A stretch of DNA of 64,000 bases from Streptomyces sp. NBC_01267. Its GTDB lineage: Bacteria > Actinomycetota > Actinomycetes > Streptomycetales > Streptomycetaceae. The stretch lies in assembly GCF_036241575.1 (NCBI RefSeq), contig NZ_CP108455.1, positions 6,555,001-6,619,000 of the forward strand. The letters run 5' to 3'. Below the pieces are notes generated by a model, which saw only the letters and a program-made list of their open reading frames with translations, searched no databases and had not been told where the DNA came from. Shown here one piece after another: positions 23,575 to 33,399 of this stretch; the first letter of the stretch is position 1; the number at the start of each line of letters is the position of its first letter. The position numbers were made by a program, and so were the translations under genes.

Positions 23575-24564
23575 TCAGCGGTCCCTGGTGACCCAGCCCT
23601 TCTCGTACGCGTGCCAGCCGAGCTGGAGCCGTGTGGTGACCCCCGTCAGCTCCATCAGTCTCTTCACGCGCCGCTGCACCGTCCGCAGTCCCAGCTCCAG
23701 CTGTTTGGCGACACTCACGTCCGTCATCCCGGCGAGCAACAGCGACAGGATCTGCAGATCGATGCTGTCGGGGCCGGGTTCGGTCACCTCCGAGAGCTCC
23801 CCCTGATCGCTGAGCCGCAGGGGCAGCGCCTGCCGCCACACCGCTTCGAACAGTCCCCGCAACGACTCCAGCAGCCCGCTCTCGTGGACGACGAGCGCGG
23901 CGGGCTCCGCGCCCCGGCCGGTCAGCGGCACCATGGCCAGGCTCCGGTCGGCGATGACCAGTTTCGTGGGCACCCGGTCGGTGACCCGTACCTGTTCCTT
24001 GCGGCCCAGCGCCGCCGCCAGCCCGGCGATCCCACCGGGCGCTTCGAGCACCACGCGCTCCAGTACCACCCGGTAGGACACCCCGCGGGTCGCCGCCTGG
24101 GCCTCGGCGTCGTTGTCGTCGCCGGACACCGCGATCGGGTTGCCGCCCGTCACCAGGGCGCAGACCTCCTCGGACGCGCCGAGCTGCAACTGCAGGAAGC
24201 GCTGGGAGACGGCGTTCGCGCCGGTGACCACCTCGACCAGATCGAGTACGGCGGGCTCCCTGGCCTCGGCCCGGAACTCCTCCACCAGCAGCGCCGCCGC
24301 GATCTCCGCCTGCTCCAGCTCGTGGCGGTGCTGGGTGAGCAGCGCGCCCAGCGCCACACCCGGCGGCGCCGCCACCCATCGGCCCGTACGGGCGGAGGAC
24401 TGGGCGGCGAGACCGTGCCGTTCCAGTCGGCGCAGGGCCCGTTCGGTATCGGTCTCGGAGAGCGCGAGGCGGTGCGCGAGATCGGCGACCTCGGCCGCAC
24501 CCAGTGCGACGAGTGAGCGGTACGCCGATTCCTGGAGGTCGTCCAGACCTATGACGCCGAGCAA
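23575..24564 (-). CDS. LuxR-type regulator with TrmB-like N-terminal domain
   Basis: A 329-aa transcription regulator. The N-terminal winged helix of TrmB type (DDLQESAYRSLVALGAAEVADLAHRL) is followed by a sensor region and a C-terminal LuxR helix-turn-helix (DLQILSLLLAGMTDVSVAKQ, GLRTVQRRVKRLM). Such HTH-sensor-HTH proteins are common Streptomyces regulators without known ligands. The TTG at 24564 is preferred: GAGG lies 5 nt upstream and relatives start at LGVIGLDD. A GTG at 24597 lacks a ribosome site. It is divergent from the PP2C-like gene across a region with a strong hairpin. Confidence 0.8.
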   Translation of the reverse strand: MLGVIGLDDLQESAYRSLVALGAAEVADLAHRLALSETDTERALRRLERHGLAAQSSARTGRWVAAPPGVALGALLTQHRHELEQAEIAAALLVEEFRAEAREPAVLDLVEVVTGANAVSQRFLQLQLGASEEVCALVTGGNPIAVSGDDNDAEAQAATRGVSYRVVLERVVLEAPGGIAGLAAALGRKEQVRVTDRVPTKLVIADRSLAMVPLTGRGAEPAALVVHESGLLESLRGLFEAVWRQALPLRLSDQGELSEVTEPGPDSIDLQILSLLLAGMTDVSVAKQLELGLRTVQRRVKRLMELTGVTTRLQLGWHAYEKGWVTRDR

Positions 24565-24760
24565 GAGGACCTCGATCCGATGGCGGGATTGAGCCACGGC
24601 GGATACCCGCCGCGGCACATCATCGCCGTTGGAGTGCTGTTTCTGCCAGGGTGATCGAGCCGAGTGAGGAGACGGGTGAGCGAACCGGCGTGGCAGTCCG
24701 CATCGGACCACGCGCCAAGCCGACCGCATCGACGGCGGCAACCGGCCCGGACCTCGGTTC

Positions 24761-24800
24761 CGTTGGGCCGTACCCCCGTGGGGGGCGGTACGGCCCAACG
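24761..24800. repeat. Perfect 13-bp inverted repeat in a divergent promoter region
   Basis: CGTTGGGCCGTAC (24761-24773) and GTACGGCCCAACG (24788-24800) are exact reverse complements around a 14-nt C/G-rich centre that can itself pair CCCC with GGGG. It lies between the divergent LuxR-type regulator and the PP2C-like gene, 54 nt before the latter's start. It could be an operator or a structured leader. Confidence 0.8.
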
Positions 24801-24853
24801 GCTATTTCGGCGCACCCTGTACCAGGACCACCCCATCGATGGACAATAGGGGC

Positions 24854-26722
<1,869 letters not shown>

Positions 26723-26811
26723 ACCGACCGGCAAGCCGGGGGCATGGCCGGGTTCCGCAGATGGGCCTAACAGCGCAGGCGCAACGGACCCGGCCATGGC
26801 TTGATGGAGCC

Positions 26812-28554
26812 ATGGCCAAACAGAACGTTGCCGAGCAGTTCGTCGACATCCTCGTCCGCGCAGGCGTGGAGCGCCTGTACGGAGTCGTCGGCGACAGCCT
26901 GAACCCGGTCGTCGACGCCATCCGGCGCAACTCGGCCATCGACTGGATCCAGGTCAGGCACGAGGAGACCGCCGCCTTCGCGGCCGGTGCCGAGGCCCAG
27001 ATCAGCGGCAAGCTCGCCGCCTGCGCGGGCTCCTGCGGTCCCGGCAACCTCCATCTGATCAACGGCCTGTACGACGCCCACCGTTCCATGGCGCCGGTCC
27101 TCGCCCTCGCCTCGCACATCCCGTCCAGCGAGATCGGCCTCGGGTACTTCCAGGAGACCCACCCCGACCGGCTGTTCCAGGAATGCAGCCACTACAGCGA
27201 GATGATCTCCAACCCGGAGCAGATGCCACGGCTGGTCCAGACGGCGATCCAGCACGCGATCGGCCGTAGCGGGGTCAGCGTGGTCACCCTCCCCGGCGAC
27301 ATCGCGGCGGCGCAGGCGCCCGACAAGGGCATCGAACACGCACTGGTCACCTCGCGCCCCTCGGTACGCCCCGGTGACACCGAGATCGACAAGCTCGCCC
27401 GGCTGGTCGACGAGGCGGAGCGGGTCACGCTCTTCTGCGGCAGCGGCACCGCGGGCGCGCACGCCGAGGTGATGGAGTTCGCGGAGCGCGTCAAGTCCCC
27501 GGTCGGGCACGCCCTGCGCGGCAAGGAATGGATCCAGTACGACAACCCGTACGACGTCGGCATGAGCGGGCTGCTCGGCTACGGCGCCGCCTACGAGGCC
27601 ACGCACGAGTGCGATCTGCTGATCCTGCTGGGCACGGACTTCCCGTACAACGCCTTCCTGCCCGACGACGTCAAGATCGCCCAGGTCGACGTCCGCCCCG
27701 AGCACCTCGGCCGCCGCACCACACTGGATCTGGCGGTGTGGGGTGACGTCCGCGAGACGCTGCTCGCGCTGATGCCCCGGGTGAAGGCCAAGACCAGCCG
27801 CAAGTTCCTCGACAAGATGCTGAAGAAGCACGCTGACGCACTCGAAGGCGTGGTCAAGGCGTACACCCGCAAGGTCGACAAGCACGTCCCGATCCACCCC
27901 GAGTACGTCGCGTCCGTCCTGGACGAACTGGCCGACGAGGACGCGGTGTTCACGGTCGACACCGGGATGTGCAACGTCTGGGCCGCGCGCTACCTCTCGC
28001 CCAACGGCCGCCGCCGGGTGATCGGTTCGTTCAGTCACGGATCGATGGCCAACGCGCTGCCGCAGGCCATCGGCGCCCAGTTCACCGATCCGGGCCGGCA
28101 GGTCATCTCGATGTCCGGCGACGGCGGCTTCTCGATGCTGATGGGCGACTTCCTCACGCTGGTCCAGTACGACCTGCCGGTGAAGATCGTCCTCTTCAAC
28201 AACTCCTCGCTGGGCATGGTCGAACTGGAGATGATGGTCTCCGGCCTGCCCGCCTACGGAACGACCAACCACAACCCCGACTTCGCATCGATCGCGCGGG
28301 CGGCAGGGGCGTACGGCGTACGGGTGGAGAAGCCGAAGCAACTGGCCGGAGCGCTGAAGGACGCCTTCAAGCACAAGGGGCCCGCGCTCGTGGACGTGGT
28401 GACCGACCCCAACGCGCTCTCCATCCCGCCGCGGATCAGCGCCGAGATGGTGACCGGGTTCGCGCTCTCCGCCTCCAAGATCGTGCTGGACGGCGGGGTG
28501 GGCCGCATGGTGCAGATGGCACGCTCCAACCTGCGGAACGTGCCCAGGCCGTAG
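26812..28554 (+). CDS. poxB: Thiamine-diphosphate-dependent pyruvate oxidase/dehydrogenase (PoxB-like)
   Basis: A 580-aa enzyme of the PoxB type, converting pyruvate to acetate and CO2 with electrons passed to quinone. Domain order is canonical: PYR (YGVVGDSLNPVVDAI, with the catalytic Glu in RHEETAAFAAGA), central FAD-binding domain (LFCGSGTAGAHAEV), and PP domain with the ThDP motif GDGGFSMLMGDF...FNNSS. The C-terminal tail (about 30 residues) resembles the membrane-associating part of E. coli PoxB. The ATG at 26812 has GGAG 2 nt upstream, rather close. A 36-nt piece of its 3' end is duplicated 161 nt downstream, and its trailer is one of two 70-bp repeats. Confidence 0.88.
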   Translation: MAKQNVAEQFVDILVRAGVERLYGVVGDSLNPVVDAIRRNSAIDWIQVRHEETAAFAAGAEAQISGKLAACAGSCGPGNLHLINGLYDAHRSMAPVLALASHIPSSEIGLGYFQETHPDRLFQECSHYSEMISNPEQMPRLVQTAIQHAIGRSGVSVVTLPGDIAAAQAPDKGIEHALVTSRPSVRPGDTEIDKLARLVDEAERVTLFCGSGTAGAHAEVMEFAERVKSPVGHALRGKEWIQYDNPYDVGMSGLLGYGAAYEATHECDLLILLGTDFPYNAFLPDDVKIAQVDVRPEHLGRRTTLDLAVWGDVRETLLALMPRVKAKTSRKFLDKMLKKHADALEGVVKAYTRKVDKHVPIHPEYVASVLDELADEDAVFTVDTGMCNVWAARYLSPNGRRRVIGSFSHGSMANALPQAIGAQFTDPGRQVISMSGDGGFSMLMGDFLTLVQYDLPVKIVLFNNSSLGMVELEMMVSGLPAYGTTNHNPDFASIARAAGAYGVRVEKPKQLAGALKDAFKHKGPALVDVVTDPNALSIPPRISAEMVTGFALSASKIVLDGGVGRMVQMARSNLRNVPRP

Positions 28555-28610
28555 GGCCTGTCGGAGGCGTGGCGGCCCCGTCCGGGATGCGTCGGGCCCG
28601 CTGCCTCACC
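28541..28610. repeat. 70-bp direct repeat, copy A (poxB trailer)
   Basis: Starting in the last codons of poxB, 63 of 70 bases match 35433-35502 in the same orientation. The second copy ends inside the left arm and loop of a strong terminator, while this copy has lost the matching right arm. Together they bracket a 6.8-kb block. Confidence 0.85.
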
Positions 28611-28672
28611 CGCGTGGGAACCGGCGTACGCAACCATCCCTCGGTCGGCCGGAGTTGAACACGCCGACCGCC

Positions 28673-28708
28673 GCAGGTGGCGCGCTCCGACCTGCGGAAC
28701 ACGCCCAG
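28673..28708 (+). pseudogene. poxB: Duplicated fragment of the poxB 3' end
   Basis: Thirty-six bases match poxB 28512-28547 at 31 positions; all five differences are transitions. The translation (MARSDLRNTP) mirrors the poxB tail (MARSNLRNVP). It lies in the non-coding gap between poxB and the convergent TetR gene. Confidence 0.7.
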
Positions 28709-28721
28709 TTGGGAACCGCTG

Positions 28722-29333
28722 TCAGGCGCGCGGGCCGGCGCCGCGCAGCAGGGTGTCGATGATCCGGGCGGCGAGGGCGTCCGGATCGGTGTTACCCGGG
28801 TAGGAGCCGGTGGTGTCCGGGTCGGTGGCCGCCGCGCTCTCGCGCAGGGATTCGCCGATGAGTGCGTAGTAGACGCGGCGCACCCAGTCGAGGTCGGCCG
28901 CTTCGTCGATGAGACGGTCGGCCCGCGCCCGCTTCAGTACGGCGGTGCAGCGGTCGTCGATGTCCCGGTGGAGGGCGGCGGCCTCGCTGTCCGGGGTGGC
29001 CGGAAGCTCCAGGGCGAAAGCCCAAGCACCCTTCACCTGGAGCACGTTGGCCGTGATCCGGTGCATCGCCACCAGGGGCGGTGCGGTGTCGGGCCTGCCG
29101 TCGTCCACCGCCTGGGCGAGCTGGCGGGCCGCGGACGACGCCAGCGCCTCGATCAGCGACTGCCGGTTGGCGAACCGCCGGTGGATCGTCGTCCGGGCCA
29201 CCCCCGCCGCCGCGGCGATCTGTTCCATGGACGCACCGGGATCCTCGGCGAGCACCCGCTCGGCCGCTTCCAGGATCGCGCGCACGCTGCGCTCCGCGTC
29301 CGCCCGCAACGTTCGTGCCGCTGTCTCGCCCAT
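28722..29333 (-). CDS. TetR-family regulator
   Basis: A 203-aa TetR/AcrR regulator. The N-terminal helix-turn-helix reads SVRAILEAAERVLAEDPGAS and IAAAAGVARTTIHRRFANRQ. The ligand domain is unclassified. The ATG at 29333 has GGAGG 4 nt upstream. It is divergent from an SDR/EamA operon with a palindromic operator in between, so it very likely represses both itself and that operon. Convergent with poxB. Confidence 0.85.
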   Translation of the reverse strand: MGETAARTLRADAERSVRAILEAAERVLAEDPGASMEQIAAAAGVARTTIHRRFANRQSLIEALASSAARQLAQAVDDGRPDTAPPLVAMHRITANVLQVKGAWAFALELPATPDSEAAALHRDIDDRCTAVLKRARADRLIDEAADLDWVRRVYYALIGESLRESAAATDPDTTGSYPGNTDPDALAARIIDTLLRGAGPRA

Positions 29334-29378
29334 TACGCCTCCAGCTGGACCACTTGACCCATAACACAGTACAGCAGG

Positions 29379-29404
29379 GATGCAATCCACTTATTAATTG
29401 CATC
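29379..29404. promoter_or_regulatory. Candidate TetR operator GATGCAAT-N10-ATTGCATC
   Basis: A perfect 8-bp inverted repeat with a 10-nt AT-rich spacer lies midway between the TetR and SDR start codons. A possible SDR promoter (TTGCGT at 29412, 16 nt, TACTCT at 29434) is adjacent. On the other strand the TTGCAT within the left arm could serve as the -35 of the TetR gene (16 nt, TATGGG). Confidence 0.6.
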
Positions 29405-29473
29405 AGATCTGTTGCGTTTGTGAGTCGTACCGGTACTCTCCACTCTCAGTTGGTATCTGACTGAGGAGGACTC

Positions 29474-30310
29474 ATGCACGGCACTGCCCTCATGCACCGC
29501 ACCGCCCTCGTCACCGGGGCATCGTCGGGTCTCGGCGCGGAGTTCGCCGCGCAACTCGCCGCCCAGGGGCACGAGGTGATCCTGGTCGCGCGGTCCGGCG
29601 ACCGGCTCGCCGCGCTCGCCGAGCGTCTGGTCGCCGAGTACGGAGTCCGCGCGCACGTACTGGTCCAGGACCTCGCGGAGCCGGACGCGGCCCGCCGCAT
29701 CGCCGAACAGCTGACGGCCCGCGGGCTGAGCGTCGACCTGTTGGTCAACAACGCCGGCTTCGGTACCTGCGGCCGCTTCGAAGAGATATCCGGGGCCCGC
29801 GACCACGACCAGCTGATGGTCAACGTCGTCGCGCTCGTCGACCTCACCCATGAACTGCTGCCCGCCATGCTGGAGCGGGGCCGCGGCGCGGTCGTCAACG
29901 TCGCGTCGAACGCCGCGTTCCAGCCCTCCCCGTACTTCGCCGTCTACGGCGCGGCGAAGGCGTTCGTCCTCAGCTTCGGGCTCGCCCTGCGCCAGGAGTA
30001 CCGGCGGCGCGGCATCAGGGTGCTCACCTTGTGCCCCGGCCCGGTGGAGACCGCCTTCTTCGACACCATCGGCACCCGCGAAGCGGCCGTCATGGGCTCG
30101 ATGACCACTCCGGAACCCGTCGTACGTGCCGCGCTGCGGGCGCTGGACCGCGACCGCGGCTATGTCGCTCCCGGGTTCGGCAACGCTCTCGCCGCGCATC
30201 TGACGCCGCGCCGTCCCCGCACCGTGGTCGCCGCCATCGCCGAACGCGTCACCCGCAAGGTACTGTCCACACCCGCCGCCGCCCCGACCCTTCAGGAGCG
30301 CACCGTATGA
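29474..30310 (+). CDS. Short-chain dehydrogenase/reductase
   Basis: A 278-aa classical SDR. The cofactor motif is TGASSGLG at about 15-22, NNAG follows at about 92-95, the catalytic Ser is in NVASNAAF and the YxxxK pair is YGAAK. It should reduce or oxidise a small ketone or alcohol with NAD(P)H; the substrate is unknown. GAGGAGG 6-12 nt upstream of the ATG marks the start. Its stop overlaps the start of the EamA transporter by 4 bp (ATGA), so the two are translationally coupled and controlled by the divergent TetR. Confidence 0.87.
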   Translation: MHGTALMHRTALVTGASSGLGAEFAAQLAAQGHEVILVARSGDRLAALAERLVAEYGVRAHVLVQDLAEPDAARRIAEQLTARGLSVDLLVNNAGFGTCGRFEEISGARDHDQLMVNVVALVDLTHELLPAMLERGRGAVVNVASNAAFQPSPYFAVYGAAKAFVLSFGLALRQEYRRRGIRVLTLCPGPVETAFFDTIGTREAAVMGSMTTPEPVVRAALRALDRDRGYVAPGFGNALAAHLTPRRPRTVVAAIAERVTRKVLSTPAAAPTLQERTV

Positions 30311-31239
30311 AATCCGCCCCCGCCGGAGCGGCCTCGGCGATGCTCCTCGTCGGCACGTCCACGGCCGTCTCCGCCACCGTCGCCGACTATCCGGTCTTCG
30401 CCGGGCAGGCCCTGCGCTACGCGCTCGCCGCGGTGATCCTGCTCGCCGTGGTGCGCCGTCGTCGGCTGCCCCGCGTCCGTCTGACGCCGCGTGAACTCCT
30501 GCTCCTGGTGGCGCTGGCCGCCACCGGTCTGGCCGGCTTCAACCTCTTCCTCGTCGAGGCCACCCGACACGCCGGACCCGCGATGATCGGCAGCGTGGTC
30601 GGGGCCGTCCCCCTCGTCCTCGCCCTCGTCGGGCCGCTCCTCGAACGCCGCCGACCGTCCCCGCGCACGGTCGGCGCCGCACTCGTGGTCGCGGTCGGCG
30701 CGGCCGTCGCCGCCGGCCTCGGCTCGGGCAGCCTGCCGGGCCTGCTCCTCTCACTGGGCGCGCTCGCCTGCGAGGTGGCGTTCTCCCTGCTCGCCGTCCC
30801 GCTCCTGCCCAAGCTGGGTCCGCTGCGGGTCGCCGCGTATCCCGCCGCGCTGTCCGTCCCCATGCTGCTGGCCGCGAGCCTCGCCCTGGACGGAACGTCC
30901 GCGCTGCGTCTCCCCACGCCCGGCGAGGCGGCAGCCTTCGGCTACCTCGGGGCGATCGTGACGGCAGCCGCCTTCTTCCTCTGGTACGACGCCCTGCGCC
31001 GCCTCGGCACCGACCGCGCGGGCCTCTTCGCCGGCCTCGTCCCCGTGGGCGCCCTGCTCACGACCGTCGCCCTCGGCCTGGACAGGCCGGGCCCCGCAGA
31101 CGTCGCCGGCGCGCTGCTCGTCGCGGTGGGCGTGGTCATGGGGCTGCGCCGGAGCGGCGACACCGGCCGGGTGTCACAGCCTTCGGAGGTCGCGGTCGAT
31201 CGCGAACCCGCCGCGTCACAGGCCTCCGTGGCGTCATGA
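30307..31239 (+). CDS. EamA/DMT-family transporter
   Basis: A 310-aa permease with ten membrane helices arranged as two five-helix EamA repeats. Typical segments are QALRYALAAVILLAVVRRR and, in the second repeat, YLGAIVTAAAFFLWYDALRRLGT. DMT proteins export amino acids, nucleosides or drugs. The start overlaps the SDR stop, and its own stop overlaps a 51-aa ORF in the same way. Given the TetR control, export of the SDR substrate or product is a reasonable guess. Confidence 0.86.
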   Translation: MKSAPAGAASAMLLVGTSTAVSATVADYPVFAGQALRYALAAVILLAVVRRRRLPRVRLTPRELLLLVALAATGLAGFNLFLVEATRHAGPAMIGSVVGAVPLVLALVGPLLERRRPSPRTVGAALVVAVGAAVAAGLGSGSLPGLLLSLGALACEVAFSLLAVPLLPKLGPLRVAAYPAALSVPMLLAASLALDGTSALRLPTPGEAAAFGYLGAIVTAAAFFLWYDALRRLGTDRAGLFAGLVPVGALLTTVALGLDRPGPADVAGALLVAVGVVMGLRRSGDTGRVSQPSEVAVDREPAASQASVAS

Positions 31240-31391
31240 CGGCCTTCGCCCCCGGGCCCGTCCCCTTCGCGGACAGCGAGTACTGCTTCCAGCTCCACAA
31301 GGCCTCGCGCGTCCACGGGGCGATGATTCACGTCATGGTCCGCCGCCTGACCGGAGCGACCATCCCTGACCGGCGCAATGCGAAGCGGTGA
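31236..31391 (+). CDS. 51-aa ORF coupled to the EamA gene
   Basis: ATG at 31236 overlaps the EamA stop by 4 bp (ATGA), the same arrangement as the SDR-EamA junction. The 51-aa product begins MTAFAPGPVPFADSEYCFQL. The EYCFQLHKAS piece resembles the N-terminus of GNAT acetyltransferases, so this may be a truncated acetyltransferase rather than a genuine small protein. No downstream GNAT sequence is seen. Confidence 0.35.
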   Translation: MTAFAPGPVPFADSEYCFQLHKASRVHGAMIHVMVRRLTGATIPDRRNAKR

Positions 31392-31551
31392 CCGCGTGCA
31401 GATCGAGCCCCCGCTCGACACGCTCGGCCTTGCTCCGATCCCGCCCAGAAGCTGATCCGCGAAACGCTCCGGCCTGGCTGGCTGGGCCCAGTGTCAACGG
31501 ACAGCGGGCCGTCCGGGTGAGCGGACATCTCAGATCCTTGTGCGCGGACAG

Positions 31552-31580
31552 TTGACCTCCCTGCCCGGTACGACTATTCG
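31552..31580 (+). promoter_or_regulatory. Promoter of the MarR-type gene
   Basis: TTGACC (31552-31557) and TATTCG (31575-31580) with exactly 17 nt between. Transcription would start around 31587, about 40 nt before the preferred start codon. Confidence 0.5.
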
Positions 31581-31628
31581 TCCCTCGGATGGGGGCGTGT
31601 GAGCGTTGGGGGATATAGCGTCGCGATC

Positions 31629-32120
31629 ATGGGACCGCTGACTGACATCACCACCGACCAGGCGCCGGCTGATCCGGCCGCCACCGACGACATGCTGGCC
31701 ACCCAGCCCATTGGGTACTGGAGTGGCCTCGCCCACGTAGCCGTCACCCGGCATCTGCGTGACGCTATGGCCAGGATCGACGTCACGCAGCCGCAGTACT
31801 GGGTGCTCAACCGGGTAAACGGCGGCCCCGCGGCGCCGAGTCGCGAGGAGGTCGTCATCCAGCTGACGCCCCTCGCGGACGGGCCGCATGAGATCGCTCG
31901 TGTCATCGACCAGCTGTTCCACCGCGGCTGGCTCCGGACCGACGCCGGGCAGCGCCTGCAGCTTACCGATGCCGGGGAGGCCGCCAGGGTGCGGCTGCGC
32001 GAGCTGGTGACCGAGCTGCGCGCCGTGGTCCACGAGGGCATCAGCGATGAAGAGTACGTGGCCGCGCTCAAGGTGCTGCGCAGGATGGTCGCCAACGTCG
32101 AGGAGGCCGGGGAATCCTAG
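31629..32120 (+). CDS. MarR-family winged-helix regulator
   Basis: A 163-aa MarR-like protein. The winged helix spans TQPQYWVLNRVN through LFHRGWLRTD and LTDAGEAARVRLRELVTEL. The helix spacing fits the family, though the recognition helix region is short on basic residues. The start at 31629 (MGPLTDITTD) is preferred; a GTG at 31599 has a GGGGGC 2 nt before it and is possible. The stop codon is followed in the same frame by the surviving part of a VOC gene, which suggests a deletion just downstream. Confidence 0.75.
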   Translation: MGPLTDITTDQAPADPAATDDMLATQPIGYWSGLAHVAVTRHLRDAMARIDVTQPQYWVLNRVNGGPAAPSREEVVIQLTPLADGPHEIARVIDQLFHRGWLRTDAGQRLQLTDAGEAARVRLRELVTELRAVVHEGISDEEYVAALKVLRRMVANVEEAGES

Positions 32121-32516
32121 GGCAATGAGTTCTGTGTCATCGAGCCGGGCAACAGCTTCCTCGCCGAGTGCGGATTCATGGGAGCGCTGGCGGGCGATGG
32201 TTCGCAGGAGACCGGGTACTTCTGGAGCCGAGCGCTGGGCTGGCCATTGGTCTGGGACCAGGACCAGGAGACCGCGATCCGCTCACCGCACGGTGGTCCG
32301 AAGGCCACGTGGGGTGGTCCACCCCTGATGCCGAAGACGGGGAAGGAACGGCTGCACATCGACCTCGCTCCACCGGCCGGCAGTGACCAGCAGACGGAGG
32401 CCGACCGGCTCGTCTCCCTTGGGGCAACGCGCATCGACATCGGCCAAGGGGACGTCAACTGGGTGGTGATGGCCGGCCCCGACGGTCACGAGTTCTGTGT
32501 GTTGACCCCCCGATAA
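32121..32516 (+). pseudogene. VOC-family protein missing its N-terminal half
   Basis: Immediately after the MarR stop the same frame reads GNEFCVIEPGNSFLAECGF, then a vicinal-oxygen-chelate (glyoxalase-like) domain ending DGHEFCVLTPR. In intact Streptomyces homologues the GNEFCVIEPG segment closes the first of two VOC repeats, so about 110 residues are missing. There is no promoter or start for the remainder; an ATG at 32178 is internal. The junction coincides with the MarR stop, indicating a deletion that fused the two genes. Confidence 0.65.
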
Positions 32517-32520
32517 GCCC

Positions 32521-32706
32521 CGGAGCGAGGTTGACCGGCGCGATGCGAGCCAGCCGCTGGCTCTCTTCGCGTTTCTGACGGAGGAAGGTGAGGGTGAGGT
32601 CGATTCCCTCGATCTCTCCGAGCCAGCCCTCCTGCTCGGCAAGGGCCCGGCGAGCCAGGAGATCGGTGTCCAGGTGCGAGCGCACCGAGCACCCCATGGC
32701 CGTCAT
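32521..32706 (-). other. Unrecognised minus-strand ORF, possibly a gene fragment
   Basis: A 60-80-aa frame reads LDTDLLARRALAEQEGWLGE and then a leucine/arginine-rich stretch. The charged helical pattern resembles tails of phage-type recombinases, but the match is not good enough to name. No clear ribosome site. Its end overlaps the VOC remnant. Most likely a leftover of a lost gene. Confidence 0.3.
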
Positions 32707-32709
32707 TGC

Positions 32710-33255
32710 TTATCGGAGCTCAGGCAGTGGTCCGGAGCTCTTCGGGTAGCAGCCCTCTTCAAGCCGGAAGAGGTACTTCCGGAGGTCCGCGTCGAGCCCT
32801 TCAGCGGTGTAGGCGGCAAAGTCCCTCAGTCCCTCCGCGGCTTCCCGCTCGTCAGACCTGTCGCTGGACGACCATCTGGGTAGGAGGGACTCCAGGTACT
32901 CGGTGACCCGCCCACGGTCGCGCCACCAGTCCCGAACAGCCTCCGGTGTCCATCGGCTGTCGCCGTCGCAGGCATAGCCGCGGTACGGATCTTCCTGGGC
33001 CGCTGTCACCAGGTTCAGGACCTCGGCCGTGGTCGCCGGCTGACGATACACATATTCACCGAAGTACTCGCCGCCGTAGAGCACATGACGCGGTGCGTGC
33101 AGCCGGCCCGTCCAACAGTTGTCGGCGATGCCGGTGTAGAAAGGGCCAGGAACGTTCAACCAGAGCCGGTCCTCCCAACGCCCGCCGAAGGACGTCTCGG
33201 GCTCGCCTTCTGGAAGCGCCGCTATCGGTTCCCAGCACAGCGCTTCGTAGGCCAT
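32710..33255 (-). CDS. Hypothetical protein, 181 aa
   Basis: The family was not recognised. The protein is rich in Trp, Tyr and acidic residues, starts MAYEALCWEPIAALPEGEPE and has no signal peptide or membrane helix. Codon use is normal for the window, which supports a real gene. The motif pattern (several GxYxG/YGGEYFGEYVY) hints at an enzyme or immunity-type fold, but nothing firmer can be said. The ribosome site upstream of 33255 is weak. It sits alone between a gene fossil and an alpha/beta hydrolase. Confidence 0.6.
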   Translation of the reverse strand: MAYEALCWEPIAALPEGEPETSFGGRWEDRLWLNVPGPFYTGIADNCWTGRLHAPRHVLYGGEYFGEYVYRQPATTAEVLNLVTAAQEDPYRGYACDGDSRWTPEAVRDWWRDRGRVTEYLESLLPRWSSSDRSDEREAAEGLRDFAAYTAEGLDADLRKYLFRLEEGCYPKSSGPLPELR

Positions 33256-33399
33256 CGGCGAAGCTTAGGACCCGATGAGAAGGATCTCTCCGTCGGCGCT
33301 GCTGCGTCCGGTGCCGCGGCTGAGGCCGATCGGCTCCTGTCCCGTAGATCGTGCCAACTTGTCCCTGCAACTCGGGTGCGACGTCCATGGCCTGCCCTC

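Noticed and set aside
28677..29357. 226-aa + strand ORF starting in the duplicated poxB tail
   Set aside because: Runs antisense to the TetR gene; only its first ten residues come from the poxB fragment.
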